Assembly (NCBI RefSeq): GCF_003149515.1
Contig: NZ_CP029145.1
Coordinates: 3,348,001-3,412,000, forward strand
DNA: 64,000 bases
DNA from: Hymenobacter nivis
GTDB lineage: Bacteria > Bacteroidota > Bacteroidia > Cytophagales > Hymenobacteraceae
Direction of reading: 5' to 3'
Shown: piece by piece, positions 1 to 8,661 of the stretch
How positions within the stretch are numbered: the first letter of the stretch is position 1
How the letters are laid out: every line of letters starts with the position of its first letter
The notes under the pieces: model-generated
The model's database searches: none
Seen by the model: the letters and a program-made list of their open reading frames with translations, nothing else
What the model was told of the DNA's origin: nothing
Translations under genes and position numbers: made by a program

Positions 1-427
1 TGGCCACGGCTAGGGGCTGGCCCGTGTTGTCGGCCAGAAACAGGGCGTTGGTGGTGCGGGCCGCCTTGCGGCCTTGATAGCCGACAGCCGCCCCGCCGTT
101 TTTAGCCGGGGTGTGGCTGCCATCGAGTTGCACACTCGACAAGTCCAGCGCCGCGTGGTTCAAGCGCAAGACGCTCAACCAAAGCTGTTTCCAAGCACCT
201 TGCTTGCGCCACTGGTTGAAATAATAGTAGACGCCCTGCCACGTCAGGGGGTGGGTTGGCAGCAATTCTCGCACGGGCAGCCAGCGCCACTGACAACCCG
301 TTTTGAGCTTGTAGAGAATGGCGCCGACGACTTCCACCGGCTGGGCCGCCCGCCGACGGCCGTGGGCGCTAAAGGGCAAATGGGGGAGTATCCAGGCGGT
401 AATGATATCTTTGGGCAGGACTTCCAT
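1..427 (-). CDS. IS5-family transposase, N-terminal part (runs off window)
   Basis: The frame opens with ATG at 427-425 and stays open to the window edge, about 142 residues. It begins MEVLPKDIITAWILPHLPF and has the N-terminal domain typical of IS5/IS1031 transposases: a GAILYKLKTGCQWRWLP segment, then a YYYFNQWRKQGAWKQLW segment. The first catalytic Asp of the DDE triad is probably in LDGSHTPAKNGG near residue 115. The enzyme would catalyse cut-and-paste transposition. No frameshift or stop is visible, but completeness cannot be judged because the C-terminal half is outside the window. Confidence 0.85.
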   Translation of the reverse strand, partial: MEVLPKDIITAWILPHLPFSAHGRRRAAQPVEVVGAILYKLKTGCQWRWLPVRELLPTHPLTWQGVYYYFNQWRKQGAWKQLWLSVLRLNHAALDLSSVQLDGSHTPAKNGGAAVGYQGRKAARTTNALFLADNTGQPLAVA

Positions 428-523
428 GACGGAGGGAAAGGAGATGGGTCGCACCTCAAATTTCGCTCTGCCGTGGGAGTCTTTTCTGTTTTGAGCCCGC
501 CTGACTACTTCCTAAACAGCTTC
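1..523 (-). mobile_element. IS5-family insertion sequence, right part only
   Basis: The element enters from the left edge of the window. Its transposase reads leftward from 427. Read on the minus strand, the presumed outer end at about 523 begins GAAGCTGTTTAGGAAGT, which resembles terminal repeats of the IS1031-type IS5 group. The partner end lies outside the window, so the boundary is inferred. A half copy of the dispersed hairpin repeat begins 7 bp beyond it. Confidence 0.7.
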
Positions 524-529
524 ATAATA

Positions 530-559
530 AGAGATGCTTCGACTGCGCTCAGCATGACG
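530..559. repeat. Half copy of dispersed hairpin repeat (right arm)
   Basis: AGAGATGCTTCGACTGCGCT and the following ten bases match the right arm of the hairpins at 27452-27541, 37284-37378, 40917-41008 and 43389-43481. The left arm is absent; the IS5 end lies 7 bp away. Confidence 0.85.
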
Positions 560-581
560 TTCTTTACATCAAGCTAATTAG

Positions 582-1847
582 CAACGGGCACTTATCAGCA
601 TTTGGACGATGGGCCCGCGGGGCCCTCGCCGGCCGGTGCTGGTGTTCTTCCACGGGGGTGCATTTGTGCTGGGCACCAGCAACGTGCCGCTGTACGACGA
701 GGCCAATTTTGCCAAGCAGGGCGTCGTGTTCGTATCGCTGAACTACCGGCTGGGCATCGAGGGCTTCCTGAAAATACCGGGCGTGCCGTCCAACCTGGGC
801 ATCCGCGACCAGCTGGCGGCCTTGCGCTGGGTGCAGGCCAACATTGCGAATTTAGGGGGCGGCCCGGCCAACACAACCGTCATGGGCGAGTCGGCGGGGG
901 CCATGAGCGTGGCCGTGTTGCTGGCCAGCCCGACTGCCCGGGGGCTATTTCGGCGGGGCATTATGATGAGCGGCTCGGGCCAGGCCGCGCTGAGCGGCGT
1001 ACAGGCTAGCCGCATCGCCGCCCAGTACGCCAAGGTGCTGAAAATTCCGAACACCGCCCGGGTCCACCGCCGCTTCACGCCCGAGCAGCTACTGGCCGCC
1101 CAGGCCCAGGTAACGCCCAAAATAGTGCATCTCGAAACCGCGGAGCACGCCGAGCCCACCGGCGGCCTGGCGCTGTTCTTCCCGGTCATCGACGACGATA
1201 TTGTGCCCGCCGTGCCGCTGGACGGCCTACGAAAAGGGGCCGGCGGCGCGGTGGATATGCTGGTGGGCTACAATTCCGACGGGGCCAACTACTGCCTGGT
1301 ATCCACCGGGCTGCTGAAAAAAAACAGGCTCAACCTCATCCTTTATAAAGCGGCGCGGCTGGTGCACCCGGCCCCCGCCGCCCTGGTTGCGGTCCACAAA
1401 AAAGCGTATCCCAAGAAGAAGTTGGGCGAGCTGTTCTCGACCGTCATCACGGCCTATCAGTTCCAGGTGCCGTCGGTGCGGCTGGCCGATGCGCTCGCCC
1501 GCCAGGCCGGCCGCACCCATATGTACGAACTCGGATGGCGGTCGTCGGTGGCGGGTGGTGTCTACGGCGCGTACCACGGGCTGGCGCTGGTATTTGGCCA
1601 CCGCGCCCTGATTACCGGGCCCCGAGGTGTGCTCGGGCCCGCCGGGGCCCCGGCCGCGCTGGCCACCCAAATGCAGGCGGCGTGGGTGGCGTTCGCCAAA
1701 ACCGGCAACCCGGGCTGGGCGGCCTACCGGCCCGGCGCGCGCGGCACCATGTACATCAACACCACGTGGCAGCTGCAACCAAACCCCCACGCCAACGAAA
1801 TCCAGGCCTGGGCGGGGGGTGCGCTAGCGCCGGGGCCCCGGCGCTAG
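582..1847 (+). pseudogene. Carboxylesterase type B family, 5'-truncated
   Basis: An alpha/beta-hydrolase of the carboxylesterase/lipase type B family. Visible parts are the oxyanion-hole segment VLVFFHGGAF, the nucleophile elbow GESAGAMS, an acidic region around YNSDGAN and the histidine region AYHGLALVFGH. Family members are usually near 500 residues; this frame gives about 420 at most. A stop codon at 579-581 cuts the frame shortly before LISIWTMGPRGPR, which looks like the remains of the usual LYLNVWTP segment, so roughly the first 90-110 residues, including any signal peptide, are missing. Sequence upstream is hairpin repeat and IS5. An ATG at 609 could start a 412-residue product, but it would lack the N-terminal subdomain. 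I infer a pseudogene. Confidence 0.75.
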
Positions 1848-1855
1848 CGCACCCC
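1816..1855. terminator. Perfect 40-bp palindrome between convergent genes
   Basis: The arms 1816-1835 and 1836-1855 are exact reverse complements centred on GGGGCCCC. The stop codon of the esterase (1845-1847) lies inside it, and the stop codon of the chloride channel gene begins at its last base. It probably acts as a bidirectional terminator hairpin, although there is no T-tract. Confidence 0.6.
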
Positions 1856-3258
1856 TATTCCGGCGGACTGGCCGGCGGGGCGGGCGCGGCCCGGGCCGCG
1901 CGGTCCACGTCACCGGTTTCGCGGATGAAGCCGGCCTTGAGGTGCTCGTAGAGCGAGTGCGGATCAACGAGCGATGCCACGCCCTGGGCCAGCATACCGC
2001 TGAGCAGCAGCTGGAAAATGGCCGAGTGCCGGTCTGTCATTTCCAACACCAGGATGGCGGCTGTGAACGGTGAGCGCACCACACCGGTCAGGAAGCTGAC
2101 CATGCTCACCAGAATGAGCAGGTTACGGTCGGCCACGGCCACGTCGAAGACTTGGCAGATGCCGTCGCCCAGGATGGCCCCCGCGCTGAGCGAGGTGGCA
2201 AACACGCCGCCCGCCCCGCCGCTACTGTAGCTGAGGACCATGCCTGCGAAGCGCACCGGAAACAGGTACCACGGCGTCGCCCCGTCGTTCTGAAATAGCA
2301 GCCGGTTGATGATGGGCTTGCCCGTGCCTATGCCCTCGCGGCCCACCAGGTAGGCCAGCCCCCCCAGCAGCAGGCCGCAGCCCAGCACCCAGCCCGCCTG
2401 CATCGCCAGCGTGGTGAAGCGCTGCCGGTAGCGCCCCAGCCACAGCAGCGCCTTGGCAAAGGCCGCGCCCGCCAGCCCGCATACCAGTGCCACCACCACC
2501 ACCAGCACCTGCACCCGCCCCGTGGCCGGAATAACTTTCGGGAACCCCAGGTACAGGTAGGGCCCCAGGAACGTCTGAGCCGTGAGGCCCGCGATAATGA
2601 CGGCCGTGAACACCGCCATCCGAAACCGCGCCATGTGCATCTGGGTCAGTTCCTCCACCACAAACACGATGCCGCCCAGCGGCGTGTTGAAGGCCGCTGC
2701 CAGGCCCGCCGCGCCGCCCGTAACCAGGGCAATCTGGCGCGAGAGCTGCGGCCAGCCGGCCGGCTGCAACTTGTTGATGGCCCGGAAAATGGCCGCCGAT
2801 ACCTGAATCGTGGGGCCCTCGCGGCCAATCACGCCGCCGCCCAGCAGCAGCACCACGCTGCTGAGTATCTTGACGATGGCCACGCGCAGGCTCAGCAGGT
2901 AGGCCGTGCGGTGGTGCTGGCTGGCGTTTGACAGCTCGATGCCGGCCATGACCTGCGGGATGCCGCTGCCCCGCGCCGCCGGGGTCCCCCGCACCAGCAG
3001 CCACGACGCGCCAAAGGCCAGCGGCGTGAGCACAAACGCCAGCCACGGCGCGCGCGCCAGCCAGGCAAAGCTTGCCTTTTCAGCCCAGCCAAACACCATC
3101 TCGTAGCCCACGGCCATTAAGCCGGTTAGGAAGGAGGCCACCCAAAAGGGAAAACTCTGGAGGATGAGCCGCCGCACCCGGTCGGTGTAGAACGGGCGAA
3201 TGACGCGCCGGTCGAGCCAGGCTAGCGCACGGGTGTAGCGGGAAGGAAAATCGGGCAT
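1855..3258 (-). CDS. clcA: ClC-family chloride channel/transporter
   Basis: An integral membrane ClC protein of about 467 residues that moves chloride, probably in exchange for protons. The three family signatures are present in order: GSGIPQV near residue 97, GREGPTIQ near 145, whose Glu is the gating glutamate, and AFNTPLGGIVFVVEEL near 190. No CBS domains follow, as in short bacterial forms. I place the start at 3258 (MPDFPSRY); an in-frame ATG at 3354 would add 32 residues of arginine- and proline-rich sequence with no family match. A GACCTTTG, a variant of the Bacteroidota -7 box, lies about 30 bp before 3258, which favours the shorter form. The gene converges on the truncated esterase. 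Confidence 0.93.
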   Translation of the reverse strand: MPDFPSRYTRALAWLDRRVIRPFYTDRVRRLILQSFPFWVASFLTGLMAVGYEMVFGWAEKASFAWLARAPWLAFVLTPLAFGASWLLVRGTPAARGSGIPQVMAGIELSNASQHHRTAYLLSLRVAIVKILSSVVLLLGGGVIGREGPTIQVSAAIFRAINKLQPAGWPQLSRQIALVTGGAAGLAAAFNTPLGGIVFVVEELTQMHMARFRMAVFTAVIIAGLTAQTFLGPYLYLGFPKVIPATGRVQVLVVVVALVCGLAGAAFAKALLWLGRYRQRFTTLAMQAGWVLGCGLLLGGLAYLVGREGIGTGKPIINRLLFQNDGATPWYLFPVRFAGMVLSYSSGGAGGVFATSLSAGAILGDGICQVFDVAVADRNLLILVSMVSFLTGVVRSPFTAAILVLEMTDRHSAIFQLLLSGMLAQGVASLVDPHSLYEHLKAGFIRETGDVDRAARAAPAPPASPPE

Positions 3259-3512
3259 GCCAAGGGAAAACAGGTGGACCAGCGGCAAAGGTCGGGCCCC
3301 CGCATCCGAAAATGCCCGGGGCGGGCCGCGCAAGGGATTCATTTTCTTGCGCATCTACTGGCTGGCGGGGCCCCGGCGTGGCAGCTGATGCCTAACCTTC
3401 ATGCTAATAAAATTCAGGCCCGGGAAGGCGGGCGCTGGGGGAAACGGTGCACCTGCACTGGGCCCGGACTGCCCTGGCCCCGCTTTGGCCTTCCACGCAA
3501 CCCTCTTTATTA

Positions 3513-4220
3513 ATGCACAAGCTATTGCTTTATGGGCTGGCCTTCGGGAGCCTTTTGTTTGGTGGGGCCGGCCAGTTGCTGGCGCAAACCCGCGAAGTGC
3601 GCAACTTGGCCACCGATACCTTGCAGCCCGCGAACCCAAAATATTACCTGCCGGTAAGCCGCATCAGCACTGCCAACGGCCACCTGCTCTACGCGTTTAT
3701 TCTTGATGGGCAAGCTGGGGCCCCCGGCCTTACGTTCACCTGGCGCAACCCGATGACGCTGCCCCGACCCAAGCCGCTGACCATCAAAATGGCGGAGGTG
3801 CAGTGGGTTCGGACCGGCAACGTGTACTACGAGCCCGTGCATTTGCGGGGCCAGCTGTGCTCCGGCCTGGCCCCACGTATTCTGGCCGGGCCCCGGGTAG
3901 AATTGTTCGACGTGGCTACGCTCAAAAGAGGGGTGCCTATTCCCTTGCCCGTGCCAGGCGGCGGGCTCATTTGGACGGGGGCATTCAGCAGTAAATACAA
4001 CCACACCTGGCTTCTGCGCCGCCCCAGCCTCACCGGGCTCGTGCAGGTGCCGAGCGGCAAGCAGTTTGCCCCTTTCCTGGCCGAATATCTCGCCGATGCC
4101 CCCGCCCTGGCCGCCGCCATCCGGGCCGGGGCCGAGGGCCACCGCCATGCCGACGTGGCCCGGCTGCTCGAAGCCTACAACCAGGCCGCCGGGGCCCCGC
4201 ACCAGTCTCCGGGGCCCTAG
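3513..4220 (+). CDS. Secreted hypothetical protein
   Basis: A 235-residue protein that I do not recognise. The start at 3513 gives a clear signal peptide, MHKLLLYGLAFGSLLFGG, with likely cleavage after LLAQ. The mature part contains a YYLPVSRISTANGH segment and a central beta-rich stretch with VQWVRTGNVYYEPV, and it ends in an alanine-rich tail. It is probably periplasmic or surface-exposed. An in-frame upstream start at 3447 would add a tail without signal-peptide features and is less likely. A short GC hairpin with a T-run follows the stop. Its neighbours (ClC channel, radA) do not suggest a function. Confidence 0.7.
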   Translation: MHKLLLYGLAFGSLLFGGAGQLLAQTREVRNLATDTLQPANPKYYLPVSRISTANGHLLYAFILDGQAGAPGLTFTWRNPMTLPRPKPLTIKMAEVQWVRTGNVYYEPVHLRGQLCSGLAPRILAGPRVELFDVATLKRGVPIPLPVPGGGLIWTGAFSSKYNHTWLLRRPSLTGLVQVPSGKQFAPFLAEYLADAPALAAAIRAGAEGHRHADVARLLEAYNQAAGAPHQSPGP

Positions 4221-4223
4221 CTT

Positions 4224-4247
4224 CCGCCCCGCGGGCGGCACTTTTTT
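4224..4247 (+). terminator. Rho-independent terminator
   Basis: CCGCCC pairs with GGGCGG around a CGC loop, followed three bases later by six T residues. It sits 4 bp after the stop of the secreted protein gene. Confidence 0.65.
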
Positions 4248-4287
4248 CAGTCCATTGGCCTTATCCTTGCTGAATTAATTAGCAAGA

Positions 4288-5685
4288 ATGGCCAAAGTAA
4301 GAACCGTATTTTTCTGCCAAAGCTGCGGCGCGCAGTCGGCCAAGTGGATTGGCCGCTGCCCGGCCTGCGGCGAGTGGAACACCTACGTCGAAGAAGTCGT
4401 CCAGAAGGAAACCGTGGCCACCACCACCGGCCAGTGGAAGCCCGCCAGCACCGTGCCTGGCGGTAGCCTTACCAAAACCGCCAAGTCGGTGCCGCTCGGC
4501 GACATTATTGCCGAAGACGAGCCCCGCATCCTCACCCCCGACAATGAGCTGAACCGCGTGCTGGGCGGGGGCTTGGTGCCGGGCTCCATCGTGCTCATTG
4601 GTGGTGAGCCGGGCATCGGCAAGAGCACCCTCATGCTCCAGATTGCGCTGGGATTAAGGCAGTTACGGGTGCTGTACGTGAGCGGCGAGGAGAGCGAGGC
4701 CCAAATAAAGATGCGCGCCGAGCGCCTAGCCGACGGCCAGCACCCTGGCTGCTACATCCTCACCGAAACCAACACTCAGAACATCTTCCGGCAGATTGAC
4801 CAGGTGAAGCCCAACCTGGTCGTCATCGACTCCATCCAGACTATGCACTCCACGCTGGTGGAAAGCGGGGCCGGCAGCGTGAGCCAGGTGCGCGAGTGCA
4901 CCGCCGAGCTGCTGAAATACGCCAAGGAAACTGGCGTACCGGTGCTGCTCATCGGCCACATCACCAAAGACGGCAGCATTGCGGGGCCCAAAATCCTGGA
5001 GCACATGGTGGATACCGTGCTGCAATTTGAGGGCGACCGGCACCTGAGCTACCGCATCCTGCGCACCACTAAAAACCGCTTCGGTAGCACCTCAGAATTA
5101 GGTATTTACGAGATGCAGGGCGACGGCCTGCGCCAGGTCAGCAACCCCTCCGAAATCCTGCTCTCGCAGCGCGGCGAAAGCCTGAGCGGCATGGCCATCG
5201 GCGCTACCCTGGAGGGCAACCGCCCGCTGCTGGTGGAAGTGCAGGCCCTCGTGACGCCCGCCACCTACGGCACGCCGCAGCGCAGCAGCACCGGTTTCGA
5301 CGCCAAGCGCCTGCAAATGCTGCTGGCCGTGCTCGAGAAGCGCAGCGGCCTGCGCCTGGGCCAGCAAGACGTATTCCTGAACATTGCCGGAGGCTTGCGC
5401 CTCGACGACCCGGCCCTCGACGCGGCGGTGTGCGCGGCGGTGGTGTCGTCGCTGCACGACGTGCCCATCGCGGGCGACGTCTGCCTGGCCGCCGAGGTGG
5501 GCCTGAGCGGCGAAATCCGGGCCGTAAGCCGCCTTGACCAGCGCCTGGCCGAGGCCGAAAAGCTGGGCTTCCGCGAGATGTACGTCTCGCAGTTCAACGG
5601 CAAGAACCTAGGGGCCCTGCGCCCTGGCTTGCGGGTGCGCCCGGTGGGCCGGCTCGACGAAGTGCTCGATGGCTTGTTCGGCTAG
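4288..5685 (+). CDS. radA: DNA repair protein RadA
   Basis: A 465-residue RadA/Sms, the hexameric helicase that helps branch migration during homologous recombination. The C4 zinc finger (CQSCGAQ...CPACGEW) is at residues 10-27. A RecA-like ATPase core follows with Walker A GGEPGIGKST near residue 105, the RadA-specific KNRFG motif near 258, and a C-terminal Lon-like domain ending RPVGRLDEVLDGLFG. All key residues are present and the length is typical. It stands alone, without other recombination genes beside it. Confidence 0.97.
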   Translation: MAKVRTVFFCQSCGAQSAKWIGRCPACGEWNTYVEEVVQKETVATTTGQWKPASTVPGGSLTKTAKSVPLGDIIAEDEPRILTPDNELNRVLGGGLVPGSIVLIGGEPGIGKSTLMLQIALGLRQLRVLYVSGEESEAQIKMRAERLADGQHPGCYILTETNTQNIFRQIDQVKPNLVVIDSIQTMHSTLVESGAGSVSQVRECTAELLKYAKETGVPVLLIGHITKDGSIAGPKILEHMVDTVLQFEGDRHLSYRILRTTKNRFGSTSELGIYEMQGDGLRQVSNPSEILLSQRGESLSGMAIGATLEGNRPLLVEVQALVTPATYGTPQRSSTGFDAKRLQMLLAVLEKRSGLRLGQQDVFLNIAGGLRLDDPALDAAVCAAVVSSLHDVPIAGDVCLAAEVGLSGEIRAVSRLDQRLAEAEKLGFREMYVSQFNGKNLGALRPGLRVRPVGRLDEVLDGLFG

Positions 5686-5906
5686 TCGGGGCCCCGGCGG
5701 CCAATTGTTCAGTATTAGATTATAACGAAAAGACGACTAGGCGAGTGCAGAAACAAGAAAAAGTGGACAGGAGCGAGAAATTGTATTTTATATAACCAGA
5801 GCCCGTACCTTCGGTTTGTGGATAGGCTTTTCCCAGGAAATGCATACTTGGTTGCACAGGTTTGCGTCCTACAAATGCTCCATTAGGATTGCTCGTTATC
5901 TTGGCT

Positions 5907-7478
5907 ATGTCTAATATTCTTACTTCAACGTTTTATTGGCTGCTGGCGCTACCGTTGTTGTTGAGCCCGCTGCTAGGCCGGGCCCAGCAGGCGGCTGCGG
6001 AGGCCACCGCCGTTTCGGGGCCCGGCACGGCCGTGCTGACGGGACGCGTGAGCAACCCGGACGACGACTCGGTAGCCGTGTCGCTGCGCGACAACCCGCT
6101 CGACGCCAAGCCCCGGATTGTGCGCGCGGCCCTCAGCGGCAAGGGCGAATTCCGGCTTTCTATCCCCGTGGCCGGCGCCACCAAGGCCGATTTGGTATAC
6201 GGCGACGACGTAGCCGCCCTGTTCCTCGACGCTGGCACCGACTTAGACGTGCGCTTCAAAGGCGGCGACATGGCAGGCTCGCTCAAGTTCAAGGCCAACA
6301 TGCCCGCCGGGGTGTCGTCGAGGATGCGCGGTGGTAATGCCACCGACGAGCAGCGCCACCGCCTGCAAGCCACTAATGCCAATGCTTACCTGGCCGAGGT
6401 AGACCAGCAATTTGTGGAAAATGACGGTTTTCAAGTGCTTCCCGACAACGTACAGCTCTACGAAGCCCCGTTTCTATCGTTTCTGGAGTACCGCCGCAAG
6501 CACGAGCAGGAGTTCCTGGAAGAGCGCGCCGACAAGCAGGCATTCACGGCCGAATTTTATAAATATGCCAAGGCGGAGATTGACTACGCCTACGCCAACG
6601 ACCGCCTCACCTTCCAGGATTTGCGCGAGCAGGTGGTGAGCACCGAGGGCCGCCTGAAAATGACGCCGACCTACTACGATTTCCTCAAAGATCCGGTTCT
6701 TATTGATAACCCCGACGCGGCGCAGAGCGAGCTATACCACGAGTTTCTGGTGAACTACCTGCACCACGCGGCCGCCGCGGCCAGCCACCAGCGCACTGAC
6801 CCCGATTTCTACACCTACTCGTTTACGCTGGCGGGCAAGGAGTTGACGGGTCCCATCCGGGCCATCATTCAGGGGCGGGTGCTAGAAGAGTCGTTTCGTT
6901 TTGGCCACGTGAAACGCTCGGCGGCCATGCTGGCCGAATACCATGCCGCCGACCCGCAGAGCAAATTTTACCCAACGCTACTGGCCGATTTCAACCAGCA
7001 CAAAGAATTTGCCATTGGGGCCCCGGCCCCGAATTTTCGGCTGCCCACCGTGGCCGGCGACTCGGTAAGCCTGCGCAACTACGCGGGCAAGCTAGTGTAC
7101 CTCAACTTCTGGAAATCAACCAACGGCCTGTGCCTCCGCGACTTAGTGTATGCCCAGGACCTGATTCGCCGCTTTGAGAACAAGAACATCGTGTTCATCA
7201 ACATTGCGCTTGATGAGAACGAGCTGGCTTGGCGGCAACTGGTGAAGTCCAAAAACCTGCCCGGTGTGCAGGCGCGCGTCCCCGGGGGCGGCTTCCGCTC
7301 GCCGGTGGCCAAGGCCTACTCAGTGCAGGACGTGCCGGCGTACTTCCTCATTGGCGAAGACGGTACCTTCCTCAACACCAAGCCCAAGCGCCTGAGCAGC
7401 CGCGCTGCCATCGACGAAATCAACCAGGCGTTTGGCAAAGCCAGTACTTATACCAGCGCCCTCGAACCGGCAAAATAG
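5907..7478 (+). CDS. TlpA-like thioredoxin-fold protein lacking the CXXC pair
   Basis: A secreted protein of 523 residues. The start at 5907 gives the signal peptide MSNILTSTFYWLLALPLLL with cleavage near GRAQ; 5862 is an alternative in-frame start. The N-terminal half is a Bacteroidota-type beta domain followed by a helical spacer. The C-terminal 140 residues are an AhpC/TSA-TlpA fold, recognisable by GAPAPNFRLPTVAGDSVSLR and YLNFWKSTNGLCLRDL. Where redox-active relatives have WCxxC, this protein has STNGLC, so only the second cysteine position is kept. It may be a binding or chaperone domain, or a one-cysteine enzyme. A strong terminator follows. Confidence 0.8.
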   Translation: MSNILTSTFYWLLALPLLLSPLLGRAQQAAAEATAVSGPGTAVLTGRVSNPDDDSVAVSLRDNPLDAKPRIVRAALSGKGEFRLSIPVAGATKADLVYGDDVAALFLDAGTDLDVRFKGGDMAGSLKFKANMPAGVSSRMRGGNATDEQRHRLQATNANAYLAEVDQQFVENDGFQVLPDNVQLYEAPFLSFLEYRRKHEQEFLEERADKQAFTAEFYKYAKAEIDYAYANDRLTFQDLREQVVSTEGRLKMTPTYYDFLKDPVLIDNPDAAQSELYHEFLVNYLHHAAAAASHQRTDPDFYTYSFTLAGKELTGPIRAIIQGRVLEESFRFGHVKRSAAMLAEYHAADPQSKFYPTLLADFNQHKEFAIGAPAPNFRLPTVAGDSVSLRNYAGKLVYLNFWKSTNGLCLRDLVYAQDLIRRFENKNIVFINIALDENELAWRQLVKSKNLPGVQARVPGGGFRSPVAKAYSVQDVPAYFLIGEDGTFLNTKPKRLSSRAAIDEINQAFGKASTYTSALEPAK

Positions 7479-7519
7479 GACCCCCGGGGCCCCACTGCCG
7501 CGCCGCGTAACTTTGCTCA

Positions 7520-7555
7520 GACGACGGAAGCCCCGCGCTTCCGTCGTCTTTTTTT
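7520..7555 (+). terminator. Rho-independent terminator
   Basis: GACGACGGAAG (7520-7530) pairs exactly with CTTCCGTCGTC (7538-7548) and is followed by a run of seven T residues. It ends the TlpA-like gene. Confidence 0.92.
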
Positions 7556-7595
7556 GTCAGTGGGGCCCCGGGCCCCTTGGCTTACCCCCCGGCCC

Positions 7596-8618
7596 ATGCA
7601 CCCACTCCTCGCCGACGGCCTTAATGTGCTGTCCAAAACTACTCCGCTGCGCCTCTGGAACGCGGCCCAGGTGGTGGGTTCCTACCTGCTGAGCAAGGCC
7701 ACCGGCCGGGCCCGCCACCGCGGCCTGCCTTTGGCCCTGAGCTTCGAGCCCACTACCAGCTGCAACCTGCGCTGCCCCGAGTGCCCCAGCGGCCTGCGCT
7801 CGTTCACGCGGCCCACGGGCATGCTGGCCGACGACCTTTTTAAGAAAACTATCGACGAAGTGGCCAGCCGGCTATGGTACCTCATTTTCTACTTCCAGGG
7901 CGAGCCCTACCTGCACCCGCATTTCCTGGAGCTGGTGCAGTACGCCGCCAGCAAGGGCATCTACACCGCTACCAGCACCAACGCCCACTACCTGACGGAC
8001 CAAAACGCCCGCCGCACCGTGGAAAGCGGCCTCGACCGGCTCATCATCTCGCTCGACGGCACCACCCAGGAGGTGTATCAGCAGTACCGTGTGGGCGGCA
8101 AGCTGGAAAAGGTGCTCGAAGGCACGCGCAACATCATGCGCTGGCGCAAAAAGCTGAAATCCAGCACGCCGCGCGTCATCTTCCAGTTTCTGGTGGTGGG
8201 GCCCAACGAGCACCAGATTGCCGACGCTCGGGCCCTGGCGCAAGCGATGGGCGTGGACGACGTATGGTTCAAAACCGCGCAGATTTACGACTACCAGCAC
8301 GGCTCGCCCCTCATTCCCACCATTGATTACTACTCGCGCTACGAGAACAACCACAACGGCACCTGGAGCCTGAAAAACCGCCTCCTCAACCACTGCTGGA
8401 AGATGTGGCACTCCTGCGTCATCACCTGGGACGGCCTCGTGGTACCCTGCTGCTTCGATAAAGACGCAGAGTACCGCCTCGGTGACCTCAAGCACCAGTC
8501 CTTCACCAGCCTCTGGCAGGGCCAGAAGTACCAGGGCTTCCGTCAGGCGCTGCTCAAAGGCCGCGACCAAGTGGAAATGTGTCGTAACTGCACTGAAGGC
8601 ACCAAGGTGTGGGGATAG
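7596..8618 (+). CDS. Radical SAM/SPASM domain protein
   Basis: A 340-residue radical S-adenosylmethionine enzyme. CNLRCPEC, near residue 56, provides the CX3CX2C ligands of the 4Fe-4S cluster. The TIM-barrel segment ISLDGTTQEVYQQYR follows. A C-terminal SPASM-like cysteine set (HSCVITWDGLVVPCC, then CRNC) binds auxiliary clusters. SPASM enzymes often modify peptides or activate partner enzymes, but no precursor peptide is visible next to it, so the substrate is unknown. The start at 7596 (MHPLLADGL) is preferred to the in-frame 7554 because the upstream residues are proline-rich and overlap the terminator. A perfect palindrome follows the stop. Confidence 0.9.
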   Translation: MHPLLADGLNVLSKTTPLRLWNAAQVVGSYLLSKATGRARHRGLPLALSFEPTTSCNLRCPECPSGLRSFTRPTGMLADDLFKKTIDEVASRLWYLIFYFQGEPYLHPHFLELVQYAASKGIYTATSTNAHYLTDQNARRTVESGLDRLIISLDGTTQEVYQQYRVGGKLEKVLEGTRNIMRWRKKLKSSTPRVIFQFLVVGPNEHQIADARALAQAMGVDDVWFKTAQIYDYQHGSPLIPTIDYYSRYENNHNGTWSLKNRLLNHCWKMWHSCVITWDGLVVPCCFDKDAEYRLGDLKHQSFTSLWQGQKYQGFRQALLKGRDQVEMCRNCTEGTKVWG

Positions 8619-8620
8619 GA

Positions 8621-8660
8621 TTTTGGCTATTGGCCGTTAGCTAACGGCCAATAGCCAAAA
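8621..8660. terminator. Perfect 40-bp palindrome, bidirectional terminator
   Basis: TTTTGGCTATTGGCCGTTAG is followed immediately by its exact reverse complement. It fills the gap between the convergent radical SAM gene and floA, starting 2 bp after one stop and ending 1 bp before the other. The A/T ends give U-tails in both directions. Its wording (GGCTATTGGCCGTTAGCTAA) belongs to the GTTAGCT-type intergenic phrases also seen near 27420 and 43257. Confidence 0.85.
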
Positions 8661-8661
8661 A

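Noticed and set aside
2222..3046. Second minus-strand frame of 274 codons inside the ClC gene
   Set aside because: Composition is Ala/Gly/Arg-rich without domains; it is a frame shadow of the channel gene.
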